A stretch of 64,000 nt of DNA, taken from contig NC_061771.1 of the NCBI RefSeq assembly GCF_022458985.1, positions 14,795,001-14,859,000 of the forward strand. Direction: 5' to 3'. The notes under the pieces were generated by a model, which searched no databases, had not been told where the DNA came from, and saw only the letters and a program-made list of their open reading frames with translations. Both the position numbers and the translations under genes were made by a program. This DNA is from Mugil cephalus (lineage: Eukaryota > Chordata > Actinopteri > Mugiliformes > Mugilidae). Below are positions 36,240 through 50,529 of this stretch, in pieces (within the stretch, counting starts at the first letter, position 1; each line of letters begins with the position of its first letter).

Positions 36240-37600
36240 TTAAATTTTGAATTATGCCACTCCATTGGAGACGTCTTGTGAAATTACTCACATGGTGTCA
36301 CGTTTGCCTCGTCTTTTACGCACAGCTCCCCTCGTAGCCACACACAGGAACTGGAATGCAGGGTGCTCTTTGTCTAACCACCATGCAAAATCACCTGATT
36401 TATCTCGAGCACTTTCCGATGTCACACTGTCTGTGCCTGTGACAAAAGTGCCCCTTGTTGTGGCACGCCAGATAACCAAACCCACCCTGGTGCAGCGCGC
36501 AGCGCCCGATCTAAAACGGCCTCTCTCAACCTTTTGTCCCTCAAAAAACAAAGAACTGCACTTTCTCTTGGCAAATGACGCCTTAATTGTGCAAGTTAAC
36601 AAGCTCGCTCTTTCCCCCCCCCCCTCATGAATAACAAAGAGCTTCATCCAAGTTTGTTTCTTTTTGTTTGTTGTTGTTTTTCTGTTTTGTTTCTGTAACT
36701 CTCCCCTATAGTGCGCCGCCGCACGCTTGTCGAGGCCGTTCCCATGCTGCGCCGCCGCTCTCCCCCTGTTTCTCAGATTGTCTGCGGTCGCGGTGGCTCT
36801 GCGGCGCACACAAGGCAAACTTTACGACACAACGGGAAAAGACAAAGAGCAAGGAGAGCAAGGGCGTGACTAAAACGACGGTCCACAGTGGGATATTTTG
36901 TACAGTACTCATTATGTTTCCATTTACGTCGGGGACGTCTTTGACCCCTCTCTGCTCTCCCTCCTGCAAAACACTGCCTCCTTTATCGCTCTATTCATTT
37001 TTTGGCTCAAATATCTTCGCTCTAAACGGTGGTAGTGTTGAATAGGGCATCTCGGTGGATTTGCATAATCTGAAGGCATTGCTGGTGAGCACACGGAGGG
37101 TTGTGCCAAGAGCAGAAAGGTGTGGCCCTCATCCCTTGGCAGGGGGCAGAGACGGCTGCGTAAAAAAAAAAAAAATCCTCCTTCCACAGCAACTTAGATT
37201 TTATAGTACGATATGTTCGGGGCGCGCCTTCCCTTTTCTCGTCTGCGTGATCCAAATACATTTTATAAAAACGGGCATCGTCAGATCAAATGGTGCCTGT
37301 GCTCTCACCAGAAACACTCCCAGACAATCAAAGGGCCCTGATGAGTGTTGTTTCTGCCCCTAACAGACTCCATTCATGTCTTACAGTGCCCGTCATTCTT
37401 CAGACGTGGCTGGTGCCAAGGGCAGTAGGATGGCTGCTTCTCCCTGATGGGAAACTGTTGCTCATGTGCTGGGTTGGCTGCCAAGTTTTGGCATTATTGG
37501 TGAGGGGAGGGAGGAGGAGGGGGGGGTGGGCAGTGTACAGAAAGGGGGCCCTTTAAACCCTGTGAGATAGGGCTATCTGTTGTGGGAATGATCTTCATCC
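36240..37600. other. GC-richer block, enhancer candidate
   Basis: Higher GC than its flanks. A perfect octamer ATTTGCAT lies at 37059-37066 inside GGATTTGCATAATC, a TCF/LEF-like ATCAAAGG near 37327, and an RBPJ-type TGTGGGAA at 37581-37588. Long overlapping ORFs on both strands (127 and 176 codons) lack domains. Proximity to helt makes this a candidate helt regulatory block. Confidence 0.3.
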
Positions 37601-37901
37601 CTTTTCTTAGACTTAAACTCCCCACTTACTCACACAGTTTCTGTTCCTCTCGCTCTCTTCTTCTTTCTCTCCGTCTCACCCCCCTATCCCCCCCCCACCC
37701 ATCTAACCCCCCACCTCCCCCAGCGCCCTCACAGTCCTCTTGTCTTTTCAAGCTGTAGATCAGACGACCATCCTGAGGTGAGCTGGCGGAGATCCGATGC
37801 CACTGGAGCACTTTGATTACCAACCAGCACTGACTGGTGGATTTCTCACAGCTTGGGTACTTCTTTGGCTTCGCTCCCAAACCACGACTGTAACCCTCCT
37901 T

Positions 37902-37929
<28 letters not shown>
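37902..37929 (+). repeat. (CA)14 microsatellite
   Basis: Uninterrupted CA array of 28 bases. Confidence 0.95.
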
Positions 37930-37932
<3 letters not shown>

Positions 37933-37959
37933 AGGCAACACAAACACACTACATCAGGA

Positions 37960-39427
<1,468 letters not shown>

Positions 39428-39499
39428 GCATCGACACTTTTTGAAGTAATACAAAGTGATAACAGAGTTTTTGTCACATGAAGGAACAGTCCGATCTCT

Positions 39500-40120
39500 T
39501 TTCAGGACCAGGCCGCTTTCTTCATGGTTAATAATAATAATCGTCGTCTCCATTCCCACTTTTATTTCTTTATAAACTTGTCTGACTTCATTCCCATCAA
39601 AGATAAAGTAAACGATCGGAGTCCGATTGTGTCTTTCTTTGACATTCCAGTGATGAATAATTATTTTTTTGAAAGAGCAGATTGTTAATGTTCAGCGTGT
39701 GATATTAATGCGAAAGATAAACATTCTCCAGCGGGAGCTTTGTGGGTGCAACTCATTTTACATGACAATAAATGGTCTTTTTTTTTTTTTTATTCCTGCT
39801 CAATTTATTATTATTCATGTGATGTGCTGCGGCTAAATCTTTCTCATCTGGTTGAACTTGTCTTTTTCTTTTCCCCGTTCAGAGTCAGGATTTAAACCAA
39901 TATTGAGGCTGTGGGGATCCAAGTATTCCCTCAAAAGCCTTTTCTCTTTTATCGTATTGTCACTTTTCCATCTGCATGGACACTGTCTTTCATTCTTTCA
40001 TTTGCCCTCTTGTTGCCTGTCTTTTTAGAGTCGGAGGCTGGTTAATGTGGATTTATCCAGCCACCGAGGCGATTAATGCGGGCTTATCCGTGCGTCCGTC
40101 ATCCACCCATCCACAGAGAA
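39500..40120. promoter_or_regulatory. Homeodomain- and SOX-motif-rich stretch, enhancer candidate
   Basis: Non-repetitive sequence with TGATGAATAATTATT, GATATTAATGCG, TTACATGACAATAAATGG and CGATTAATGCGGGCTTATCC (several ATTA/TAAT homeodomain cores and ACAAT SOX cores), plus a reverse RBPJ-type TTCCCAC near 39553. It lies about 2-3 kb beyond the helt 3' end. The regulatory role is inferred from motifs only. Confidence 0.3.
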
Positions 40121-40447
40121 ATGATTCTGGTGTCCGTCCTACGTGTCCTCACATGTCAGCATACAGTGTGTTCATATGAGGAGGACACCTCCTCCTTCTT
40201 ATTTATCACCGTGCTGTGGCATAAATACACATATTGACAGGAGAGGGACACTGATTTCAGCTTTGTTTGTGAAGGAAATAAAAAGGGGGGTGGGTTCTTG
40301 CTCTCCTCTCAGTGAGAAACTTTGATTTCATGGTGTTGATTATTTTTCTTCGCATTCACTCAAGGATGAAGCGCAAGGACTCAGAGATTGTTCCCTTTTC
40401 ACGTGGACGACAATGGGGCTCCTTGGTTTAAAAACAACACTTCTCTT

Positions 40448-40478
<31 letters not shown>

Positions 40479-41795
40479 CCAACAAACTTGAAGGAGACAG
40501 ACGGAGCCTGGAAGCAGTTTATTGCATTTATTGAGACACTGTGGTTACATTTAGCGACAGAAAATCCTCCCAAAAACAAGTGTCGTTAGATCTGAGTCAA
40601 CTTGTTGGAGGCAGAGAGCGCCCCTCTATGCTGCAACGGAATGAACATTTTAAAAGGAACTTCCTTTGGTTGCAGATCAAGTTGTTGACGGTGCTGAAAT
40701 GTTTGACCAAAGACACATTTTTGTCAGAGTGTGTTTTAATCTCTGCACAGCGTCCATCTTTAATCCTGATGACTGGTGAGCCTCATTTGCCTAAATATAT
40801 GGAAATGGATCGGCCAGGCTGAAGTTCAGAAGGGCAAACTTTTAACCTTCCAGAAATCATCTACAGCAAAATCAACCGAGGGCCTTAAGAATCTAACTGT
40901 TAATGCAAAGTCAGTTCATTTTTGTTTCCTTCTTTTGTCTTAAACTTATGCCGAAAACTTTTATGGAGTTGTGACCGCGATGAAACGTTGGATTTGAATT
41001 TTAAGGAAGGGGGAGTGTTCGGTAAACCGTTGGTTTTGTTAAGTGCCAGTTTGGTTAAGTCAGGAGTGGGTGGCCCAGTCGGAATCAAGCTTATGTGCCC
41101 CCGCCCCCTGTAACCCACGGTTCAGGCCTTAAACAGCCTCTGTGTGGGGAAACTGAAGATTTGCTCCCATTTTGGCACAAAGACCAAACCTTTTCTAAAA
41201 TGTTGCAAAATTTGAACTCTCCCTTGATTCCTTTTACCAAAATGATATGTACTGCACATACGCTACAGGCCAAAAGGTGTCAGGTATTTGAGTTTTTCTT
41301 GCTTAGACTTTGTCTCTTGTGACTCTAACAACAGCATTTACCAGGCATTCGTTCCACAAGGGATATTTGTATGCAGACTCTCAGAAGCCAAAGAGTTAGA
41401 GTGAATAATATAAACTGTGAATTTTTTGTTTTGTTTAGTTTTGTTTTTGTTTTGTTTTTTTTTTTACTTTTGCACTGAACTTGTGACTCTTGTAAATCTT
41501 CCCAACCCCAAAACTAAGCCCTTCTTTTCTGTTGTTGACATTTATTCAGCAATAGTCTGGTAACATTAATGTACACATAAAAGTAAATTGAGGAAAACGG
41601 TTCATATCAATAAAAGCAAAAATAGTCTGATCATGCAGAACTCATACACAATACAACTCATGCTGGTACTTAAGAAAGGAATTGTGAACAGAAACTTGAA
41701 GTTGCTCCCAAACTTTAGGCCTGTAGTGTAGATTTGTTAAATCATATACCATCCAACAATGTGTGGGTTTTTGTATAGTTTGCAGCTTGAGTTTT
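40121..41795. other. Intergenic, no gene seen
   Basis: Short chance ORFs, a CT tract near 40441-40466 and a T-rich tract near 41425-41465. Nothing else was recognised. Confidence 0.45.
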
Positions 41796-41798
41796 TGG

Positions 41799-42050
<252 letters not shown>

Positions 42051-42238
42051 AGCAAAAAATGTAGCACAAAATCACCAGAATCTTAAGAGTGACTCTTTAT
42101 TTACAGTTTAATATATTTGGTGTGAATTTATTTTCTCTCTCTCTCTTTTTGGATTTACGCTCAGAGTGTAAATGGATCACAAAAAAATAGTGTAAATGAC
42201 GACAAAACCAGGCGATTTTTAGTCAGAAATAGGGATAG

Positions 42239-42244
42239 TTTATT
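42239..42244 (-). terminator. helt: Candidate helt polyadenylation signal
   Basis: AATAAA on the minus strand 61 bases after the helt stop codon. Further AATAAA matches lie near 42096 and 42128. If the first is used the 3' UTR is under 100 bases. Confidence 0.4.
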
Positions 42245-42304
42245 CACAGCATGTACATAATCTAACTGTATAAATTAAACAACGACAAAACGAGGCAAAG
42301 TTAT

Positions 42305-43977
42305 TTACATGGCGTGTTGCGCGCTGTGCAAACTGAACGTGTTTGCGTGCGTGTGACCGAGGAAGTTGAAATAGTGGTGATCGAGTCCCTGCACTGGTGA
42401 CAAGTATCCACCGTGCTGCTGTGTGTGCGCAGAGAGCGGCACTGTCGGGTACGAGATGCCCGGGCTGCGGGTCGAGCTGTGCCATGAAAAGTGTCCCGGT
42501 GGACTCTGCTGGTACACGGAGTCGGAGGGGCTGTGGCTTTGGTGCTCCGGGGACGAATGCAGCTGACTGAGGTAGTCGGACGGTTCCGGCATCGAGCCGA
42601 CAGATCCGAACACGGGCTCGGTGACCACACGAGACTTTGACTGTAAGAAGGCGAGGATCCGTGCGTACTTGATGTCTTTGGTTTCAGCTCTGTCCTCTGT
42701 GGTCAGGTAGTGCACCAGGTTCTTCATACACTCGTGGTATCCGTAGTGGAAGTAGTTTGCGAATTCAGCAAGTAGTTCACCTGAAATAAACCAAAGCAGG
42801 AGGCGATTACAACCCTGCAGATCAGACATGATGAACGAGCAAGACCAAGTGATCTGATTCTGGTGCGTAAAGCTGGCCTTGCAGTGAAATATATAAATAA
42901 AAGTTAAGTTGGATGACACGTTACGCAGGCAGCACTTGGATCGCCTTTACCTCTGCTGCCATGACAGTGTTAATTTGATGCGTAAAGTAGTAGAGCTCTG
43001 TGAAAAATGTACTGACCCTTTTCTCTACCACGAGGAAAATCCGCCGAGTGGAGCGCTCGTAGGTACTGAACAGTCATCTCCAATATTTCAGCTTTCTCCA
43101 GTTTTCCAGAGTTCTACCAAAAAAACATACAAGACCCCAACATTATATGATGTTGACTACAAATAATAGGCACGATTATCTGATAGACATTTGAATAATA
43201 GTATCTTATTAAAGAAATTGCCATTATGGTTCAATTCATCTATTTAATACATAAATATACATCATGTGTTTTACAATACCTGTTTAGCCAGTGCCATTGG
43301 TACCGTTTTTCCAAGCTCGTTTAGGCAGCGATTGATGCGATCCCGTCTTCTTTTCTCTATAACTTTGTGAGAGATCGGGGTTCTCTGTGAAAGCAAAAAG
43401 AGAGACAATATAACCACACAGCCTCGGTCCAGCGGGCTGGACAAAAACAAACGGCAGTAGTTGTATAAAGTTTCTTATTATGGCGCCCCGAAATAATGTG
43501 GAAACCCTCATTTACGAGCGCTGTAACTCTTGGCGAGTTTTGCGCGCCGCGCGCTTTTTTGCTCCAGAGCGCGCAGCAGACTTCTGCGCTCCGGACTGTT
43601 AAGTTTTACCTCCGCTGTCCCGTTGGACACGGTTAACGTATTGTTTAACAAATCTGACACGTAATACGTTTGTAAAATGTAATTTCTGACATTACTGTCA
43701 CAAAATACTGCGTCGGTGACAAATTTGGTCTTTCTCATCAATATTGCGCCGTGGTTATCCTTTAACGCGTGCCACACTGTGGTGTACAACCTATTCTCAC
43801 GACAGCAACAATTTCTCCAAATAGCAATTCGATCATATAAAATGTGAGCGATGAAGTGAGCATTCCAAAAAGCAACTCGAAAGTCGTAAAAGTGCCGGGT
43901 TGCCACAATATTTCAGTCCACAAAATGCAGAGCGCACAGGGAGCGCATACCTTCCTGTCCTTCATTTTAGATGCCAT
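42305..43977 (-). CDS. helt: Helt bHLH-Orange transcription factor (Hey-like), 4 exons, complete
   Basis: Helt is a Hes/Hey-related repressor that directs GABAergic neuron fate in the midbrain. Minus-strand exons in gene order: 43951-43977, 43280-43384, 43017-43113, 42305-42780, giving 234 residues (human is about 242). The basic region and helix 1 read HKVIEKRRRDRINRCLNELG (exon 2), helix 2 reads KLEKAEILEMTVQYLRAL (exon 3), and the Orange domain begins ELLAEFANYFHYGYHECMKN (exon 4). The C-terminal half is Ser/Pro/His-rich and ends SLHSAQHAM with no WRPW or YRPW motif, as is usual for Helt. The start MASKMKDRK aligns with the mammalian MSDKLKERK start. The 43280 boundary may be off by one base. 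Confidence 0.94.
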
Positions 43978-44079
43978 CGATGAATTCCTGACAAAAGTCT
44001 TAAAAATGAGTTCAGCTTAAAGTTGGACGTGTTGGTCTGGTAGGAGAAGAGGAGGACTGTGGTCTGAGGGGAACGCTGG

Positions 44080-44095
44080 CCCTTATAAAGGCACC
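44080..44095 (-). promoter_or_regulatory. helt: helt TATA box
   Basis: On the minus strand CTTTATAAGG about 105 bases upstream of the start codon. A good TATA box at a suitable distance for a short 5' UTR. Confidence 0.6.
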
Positions 44096-44239
44096 GTCCA
44101 AGGGACTCTGGCATTCATGGTGTAAATTATTCCATGGGATTAGAACCGTGCATTGGGTAAATGTGTGCATTTAGGATCAGTTAAAGAAATAGTAAAAATC
44201 TAAAGCCATGGGCTAGCAGGGGGGCAAACCTGCTTTGTT

Positions 44240-44320
44240 AATCCACGTGGCTGTTCAAAAGACACGTGATTACTTTCGGAATATTATTTGCATAGTAACA
44301 ACCCAGGCGGGAAATAAGAA
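44240..44320 (-). promoter_or_regulatory. helt: helt upstream motif cluster: two CACGTG E-boxes, POU octamer, E2F site
   Basis: Palindromic CACGTG boxes lie at 44244-44249 and 44263-44268, 19 bases apart (about two helical turns). A perfect octamer ATTTGCAT follows at 44286-44293 and an E2F-type GGCGGGAAA at 44306-44314. Hey/Hes-class factors bind CACGTG, so self-repression by Helt is possible. Confidence 0.45.
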
Positions 44321-44329
44321 CTGAGCGTT

Positions 44330-47300
44330 GGGATCGCCTGATCCGGCGGGGCGCACTGTGCGCACTGAAAACAAAGCCGGCGAGAAAAGAAACCCTTTTT
44401 CTTCCAACTCGCGTTTCTCACACGATCGCCTGTTTACAAATCCCAGCAAGCGATCTTAACTCTCATCCAAGCCCGGTCCGAGTTTTAAGGCCTGTCCAGT
44501 GTCATTAGAGTAATTAAGTAAGCCTTTAATAGGCTGTTCCGCCAAGTTCAGGGGAGATCTTTTGGAGACGGAGTCCCCCCGTTTGTTCTCGGCGTTTCTC
44601 ACACGACTTGCTGACACGTCCATCTTTTATGAGAGATGGCAAGCTTTTTGTTTACATTCTTTATTTTGTTGGACTCCTCGGCAGGTGTGTGATTAGCCCT
44701 GGCACACGAGCGTCGTCTGCGTCAAGGCCAGCGTCTCCAGCAGCCTCTGGCACACGAGGGTTACCCACCACTGGAGACTCTTTGGAGAGGCTCAATTTGT
44801 ATCCTATTATCCTATAAGAAAATGTCTATTCACTCGAATGAATAGTTTCATTGGCCTAAATTTTAATAATGCTGTGAAAGAAAGGGAGAAATAAAGAAGA
44901 ATGCAGCTGGTGTGAACGCGCATTATTCCCCGTCACCTGCAAGATGGGTAGCCTGGAGACCCCTATTCATTTGCCTAATTTCGGTCAACTTAACAAACTT
45001 TGGGAGAAATTATACTGCCATTGTTATGAAGGGTGAAGCTTTCTGATCGAATTAACAGCATGTTTTGATCCGGTAAATGTCATTAGAAAGAAAGAAACAA
45101 TCGCGTTTAAAGGGGCCTGGGTAATGCGCCAAGTGGAGACGCCAAAGCGCAAACAGCACAAAGGGTGCTAGTAAATGCCACAGGGGACTTTTGTACCCTC
45201 ACATTGCTCAAGTTTTTCCCCCCAAACAAAGGGCATTATTTTATACTTGAATACATTTCATACAACAATTGGCTGTTTTCTTCAAACATATTTTCACAGC
45301 AAGGTTAACAACAGGTTTATTGTGTGCGCTCCTTCTCTCACACTCACACTCTCATGCGCCACAACAGTTTGCTCCAATAGATTTTTCTCTTTTTTTCCCC
45401 ACTGTGAACGTTTTAATCTGGAAACTTTCTCCGTGCTTGGATATATTTGATCCTGTGAGCGATGTCGAAGAATTAAAAGCAGCGGAGGTTGAGAAAGAAA
45501 AGCTCACAAGACATCTGAAGCTTTTGGAGAGTTTTTTAGAGCACCATGGAGAGAAAGGCGCGAGCGAGCGGGACGGGGGCATAAAATCCAATTACTTGAA
45601 TGTGGAGTTTTTAACACTTTTCATGTGTTTGTCCTTTGAAATATCGAGCGACTGGTGTGTTGTCGCGTTTTTTTGAAAAACGGAATTAAATACTGGAAGT
45701 TTTTACTGACAGACTTTGTAACGCCAGACACTGCGTCAGAACGAAGCCAAATCACGAGTCAGTTAATGTACGTGTTAATGAGTTAATGTACTGTTGCGAT
45801 GTGTTTTTTTATTTAGTGTTCAATTTTTTATTTTTTTTTTACTAAATGACCTTACAACTTCTTATTTTACTAATAAACGTTTGATCCGTTTATATTTCTA
45901 GCCTCCTTTGATCAAAATGTCTGTGAAATCAACGCGTTTGCGCCTTTTACCATGATGTATAGCCCATATCTCTTAGTACCGATAGCATTATTGCAATTAC
46001 ATAAAAACATCTTAGTGTATAAGGTAAGCTGCTTTACTTAGGAGACTGTTGACACACTAAATGCTCTACTTTGAATAGTCTGAGTGGCTGACAGCTCTGC
46101 GCAAGCACAGAGCACATATCCACGCGTATTCTGAATTGATTTTGGACTTCGTGTTGTAATGTGGGTTGTTATGCGTGCGGTAGTTACAGTAGTAGGTTTG
46201 TAGTCAGTGTTTAATGGTGCAACAAGACAGGACTTTCAATATGTAGCCTAATTCTGGATGGAATACCAAAATCACTTAATAAACATGGCTGTTTATATTA
46301 TAATTCAATGGAAGACAAAGTCAACTACTGACTGATATGTGAGGCCTGCAAATATATAAATGCATACATTTAACAAGCTTTTCTTTAAATAAATATATAA
46401 AAAATATATGGTGCTGGTGTGGGGCTGTCCACAGCCCCTGTCTAAATATAACAATACATTTAACTTTGAATTTATTACGATGTTATTTTTTTTATTCATT
46501 CTAAATTCACATTCAGCTAGTTTCAGCTAACATTAAAAATAATGGTCAGTTTTAATAGTGTACCCACAGCGCAATATCGCTCCACCTAATATGATATTTA
46601 TCAAGTACTACTCTATTAGAATGGACATATTTTAACTTTTCTGCAAGAATTAACATCATTTTATTGTTGGAGTTTTAACTTTTTAACAAATTTTACAATT
46701 TACAATTTTATAATTGGATATTTTGAATGTAAAATAAACCGTCAAATGAGCGTCCTAGCAAATTATGATGTAATTGCAGAATAACTTTTTGCAGATTCTG
46801 CTTATTTAATTAATAGTGACTTCAGGCTAATGATCCTCTACATGTTCTTAGTTCTTCAGTCTTATGACTTTCAGAGCATCAGCCTGTAACAGGAAAATAA
46901 ACAAGCCTCCAGTCATGAAGCCTAACTTGCGGCGGCGGCAGCATCAGCCTCTGTGGAGTCAGTGTTGTCAGGCGCTGCGCTCTGACCCGTGGTGACCTCT
47001 GAGGTTCCCAGACACAATCCTTTAGCTTGGTGCGCCACCCTGAGCCTGAACTGCAGCAGTTCACACGGTCTCCAATGAGCCCGTGGAAATTATCTAAGCT
47101 GAGTTCAGGCTACATGGTTCAGCAGCTACGAGCTCCTTTGAGAAACAAACAGAGTTTTTCAGACTGTTTAATCCAAGCGTTTACTCTTTAAAGCTCGGGG
47201 ATGCACGCGGATGCAGCTGTTTTATATTTCTCTCACGAGATTTACAGTCGGCTGTAAAAGGTAAACCTGCAGCAGGGGTTGTACTGAGCAGCCTTAAACT

Positions 47301-47600
47301 ACATTATGAATCACTATGAACGCTACAAGCAACTTTTATGCTGAGAGAAATATTAAACAGGTGGTTTACTTGCGAGATTAATAAATAAAAATGACAAAGT
47401 TTATTTTGCAAATAATAAGTCAAGGATTTGTCATATCAATTAAAATGAAAAACATTTCTTTAAGGAAAACTTCTCACAATAAACTAATGTTTTCCAATAT
47501 TGTAAATTGTAGGTCTGTAGATGAAGGACAAAACTCTCCTTTAAGCGTCAAAGTGCGCCGCCTTGTGGTGAAAGTTGTGAACTGCACTGACCTGCACGCT
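44330..47600. other. Intergenic upstream of helt, no gene seen
   Basis: The first kilobase (44330-45200) is mixed GC with homeodomain cores (AGAGTAATTAAGTAAGCC near 44510) and may hold helt enhancers. A 135-codon plus-strand ORF at 45269-45676 starts at a non-ATG codon. The rest is AT-rich. Confidence 0.4.
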
Positions 47601-48710
47601 CAATTGAAGATGTTTGAATAGATGAAATAACACAAGTTTTAAAAAGGCAGATGTTGTCAAACTGGTGTGTCTCCTTTGAAGGACCACTATTACTATTACA
47701 TTCATATTAGTCAGCTGAGTTACTCTGTGGACTAATCCATCATAAAAATCTGTGGTAACAATTAATTCACAACTGGATATACAAACCATCAAACTTACCG
47801 TTATTCTGTAGCAAACCTAAATCTATGCAATAATATCAGCCCAATGATAGATGTACTGTAATCTAAGTTTAAAATGATGTGACAAGTGTAACTGGTAACC
47901 TTAAATGAACCAAGCTGAAGCAGAGTTAGGATTTCTGGCACAATGTCAGTCGCTGCCAAGATGTACAGACGAGTCTAAAGAGACCAACAGCACAACTTTC
48001 TCACACTAAAGTTGTTCTTAGTAATGGAGGATAAAACAAAGGCACAGAGTAAGCTTTAATATAAACCACTTTTAAAGAATACTACGTTGGCTGTAAGTAA
48101 AAAGAAAGAAAACTGTTTAATTTCTCAGCTTTTAAGGTGCTATAATATTTATATATGATTGAAATCATAGTAACTGCAACAGATGATCAGATATCAGTAA
48201 AAAAAAATGCATGTTTATTTTATGTCTTGGTGGAGAAATATTATTGATTTTGCTCTTCCAACTCTAGACAGAGGTGCTTAGTGTTAAAAGTGTAAAATTT
48301 GACTGTAGAATATTATTTCTACTATTTTAAAAACCTTAAATTTAACACACACAAAAAATATCATACCATTGGTGTGTACAGGGTTTAAGTAATTTTGTTC
48401 ATACCATCTTAATCTTTTTTTTTTCTGTATAGTCTAGATCTGCAAAGTGCTTATAAAACACCAGAACTATACAATACTCTGTTACAAGTTGAAACCTTAT
48501 TTTTAAATTCAATTTAAATTCAGCTTTACTATATTATTGACAGTAAAATGCACCAGAAGTGTCAAATATATAAAAGTGCAGAAAATATTGTTCAGAAAGT
48601 TCAGATAAGGCTGTCACACTGATGCAATAATGCTGCAGCAGCATTCCACTGTCGTAGCTGGTGGAGTACGAGCTAGATTTAACTTTGTTATATATAGAAA
48701 GGTATTTTAG
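47601..48710. other. AT-rich intergenic, no gene seen
   Basis: No gene or repeat family was recognised. Confidence 0.5.
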
Positions 48711-48711
48711 T

Positions 48712-48830
48712 CCAGTGGTTCCTAACCTATGGGTCTGGTGTCCTCTTTAGGGTCGCCAGATACATCTGGGGGGGTCAGGGGATCATTAATGGGGAGTGAC
48801 ATGAGAAAAGTGAAAGGTTGGGTGTACAAG
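48712..48830 (+). repeat. Dispersed repeat, possibly hAT-derived
   Basis: The string CCAGTGGTTCCTAACCTATG, then GGGTCGCCAGATACATCTG, then GGGGTCAGGGGATCATTAAT resembles the opening of a repeat common in fish and other vertebrates, which I recall as hAT-related. Family assignment is from memory and uncertain. Confidence 0.5.
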
Positions 48831-49164
48831 TTTATGTTAAAGCTTTGGCCTATTTAGTTTTATGGTAAAATGTTTTTTCTCTTTGAGCTTAAACTGTAAT
48901 TTCAAAGAAATTAAGTAAGGAGCCGAGATGTGTGTTTGCTTTTTTTGGAGGAACTACTAAGATGTAAATGTGACCACTGAGGCAGGTAGGGAAAAGTATT
49001 CATGCCCTTATCATTCCTAAGGAAGGTAACGCTGAAAAACACTGGTGAATTTCCAGAGACTGGACACTGACGTCATGGATGGATATAAATGAAGTGAACA
49101 ATAAACTGGAAACGTCGGATAAGACAAGAAAAGCCCAAGTCGCCTCCACCCGCAGAGAAGACCA

Positions 49165-49375
49165 TTTGTGACACTGTGGTTGCATGTGCAACCTTGTATG
49201 CTGTGATGTGGTGGAGTCACAGAGAGAGACAAAAAAAGACTGGGCAAACTGACCAAGAGGGCCAGCTCCATCCTGGGCCGTCCTCTGGACTCAGTGGAGC
49301 AGGTGGGGGAGACACGGATGTTGGCCAAACTGTCAAATATCAAGAACACCCCCTCTCACCCTCTGTAAGGAGACA
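49165..49375 (+). mobile_element. LINE reverse transcriptase C-terminal fragment, plus strand
   Basis: Broken frames encode VVACATLYAVMWWSH, then after a shift KLTKRASSILGRPLDSVEQV and TRMLAKLSNIKNTPSHPL. This is the conserved end of L2/CR1-type LINE ORF2 proteins in fish (the VVxSxxxYAVxCW and LDSxEVVxERRMLxKL motifs). It is heavily decayed. Confidence 0.65.
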
Positions 49376-49575
49376 GTTGGGACTTTAGGTAATTCCTTCA
49401 GTCAGAGATGGCTGCACCCACATTTTAATGTAGTTAATTTGCTAATATTAATTCATAATACTGTGCTTTAAGTACAAATCCTGCATTGAAATATCACTAG
49501 AGTAACAGTATAGCTGTATTGGAATATATTATTTTATTACTGTGACTGGTGGATTATTGTAGTTAGCAATGGATC

Positions 49576-50095
49576 AATGGATAGAATAGAATAGAATAGA
49601 ATAGAATAGAATAGAATAGAATAGAATAGAATAGAATAGAATAGGGAAATTAAATACATAGAGGCAGAAAGGTAACAAGAATAAAGAGTGTACTGAGAAA
49701 AGATAAATAATAAGATAAAGATAGAATAGAATAAACAATGTACAAGTATTGGCATATATACAAAAGGTATTGAATTGCAACAAAATTAACTGGATTGTAA
49801 CGAAAAGTATTGAATTGCAAAGAGACAGTGATTGTCAGATATTGCAAAGGGTTGTTCACAGTACAAAGTAGTGATAATATTAGTCATAGTAATATTGCAC
49901 ATGTTATGAGTGGAGCAGTCTGTCACAGGACCCTCCTGTCATCCACCTCCCTCACTGAGTTCAGGGAGCAGCCAGGACAGAGCTGGTCTTCCTGAAGACC
50001 TTGTCCAGCTTCTCCCTCTCCCTGTCTGTGATGCTCTTGTTCCAGCAAACCACTGCATACAGAATGACTGATGCCACTACAGAGTTATAGAAGGT
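49576..50095 (-). mobile_element. LINE 3' end, minus strand, with (ATTCT)n tail
   Basis: Read on the minus strand, 50095 down to 49950 encodes YNSVVASVILYAVVCWNKS and DREREKLDKVFRKTSSVLAA, the end of a LINE reverse transcriptase, followed by a frameshifted LNSVREVDDRRVL. An AT-rich 3' UTR follows, then a terminal pentanucleotide array (49581-49644). It faces the plus-strand fragment at 49165-49375. It is an old 5'-truncated insertion. Confidence 0.7.
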
Positions 50096-50529
50096 AACGA
50101 ATAAAGGTAATTGAACTTTTGCACAGCTCAGTCTTGAAATGTCCTTGTGTTATAAAGATTATCTGACTATATCGGATCACAAACAGTAGATTTGTTCATA
50201 TTCTTAAGTGTAATCTCAAAGAACATGGATTATATGGAGGTTTTCCATCTACTTGTATTCAGGATAATGAAGCGATAACAGTCAGTACACTTACTTTAGC
50301 CTGGTTTTAAAATCAAAATCAAAATATTTTACTTTACAAGTGGACATATTGTACCGTAAGTTCTTGGAGATGGAGCCTAGTATCCATAAAGTCATGAAGT
50401 TATAATAATAATGAAAAAAAATAGCCAAACTACATGACTTGTAGTATTTTCAGCGTCTGTGGTTACAGACTAATGTATGGGCGCACAGGATGTGCCCGAT
50501 TCAAGCTACGTGCAAGGCCGTGATTGTCA

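Noticed and set aside
36288-36818. 176-residue minus-strand ORF
   Set aside because: Overlaps a 127-residue plus-strand ORF in a GC-rich block; composition is basic and without domains, as expected when stop codons are rare by base content.
43508-43906. 132-residue minus-strand ORF between helt exons 1 and 2
   Set aside because: Lies in helt intron 1, where the exon 1 donor and exon 2 acceptor are both good and match the known Helt exon structure.
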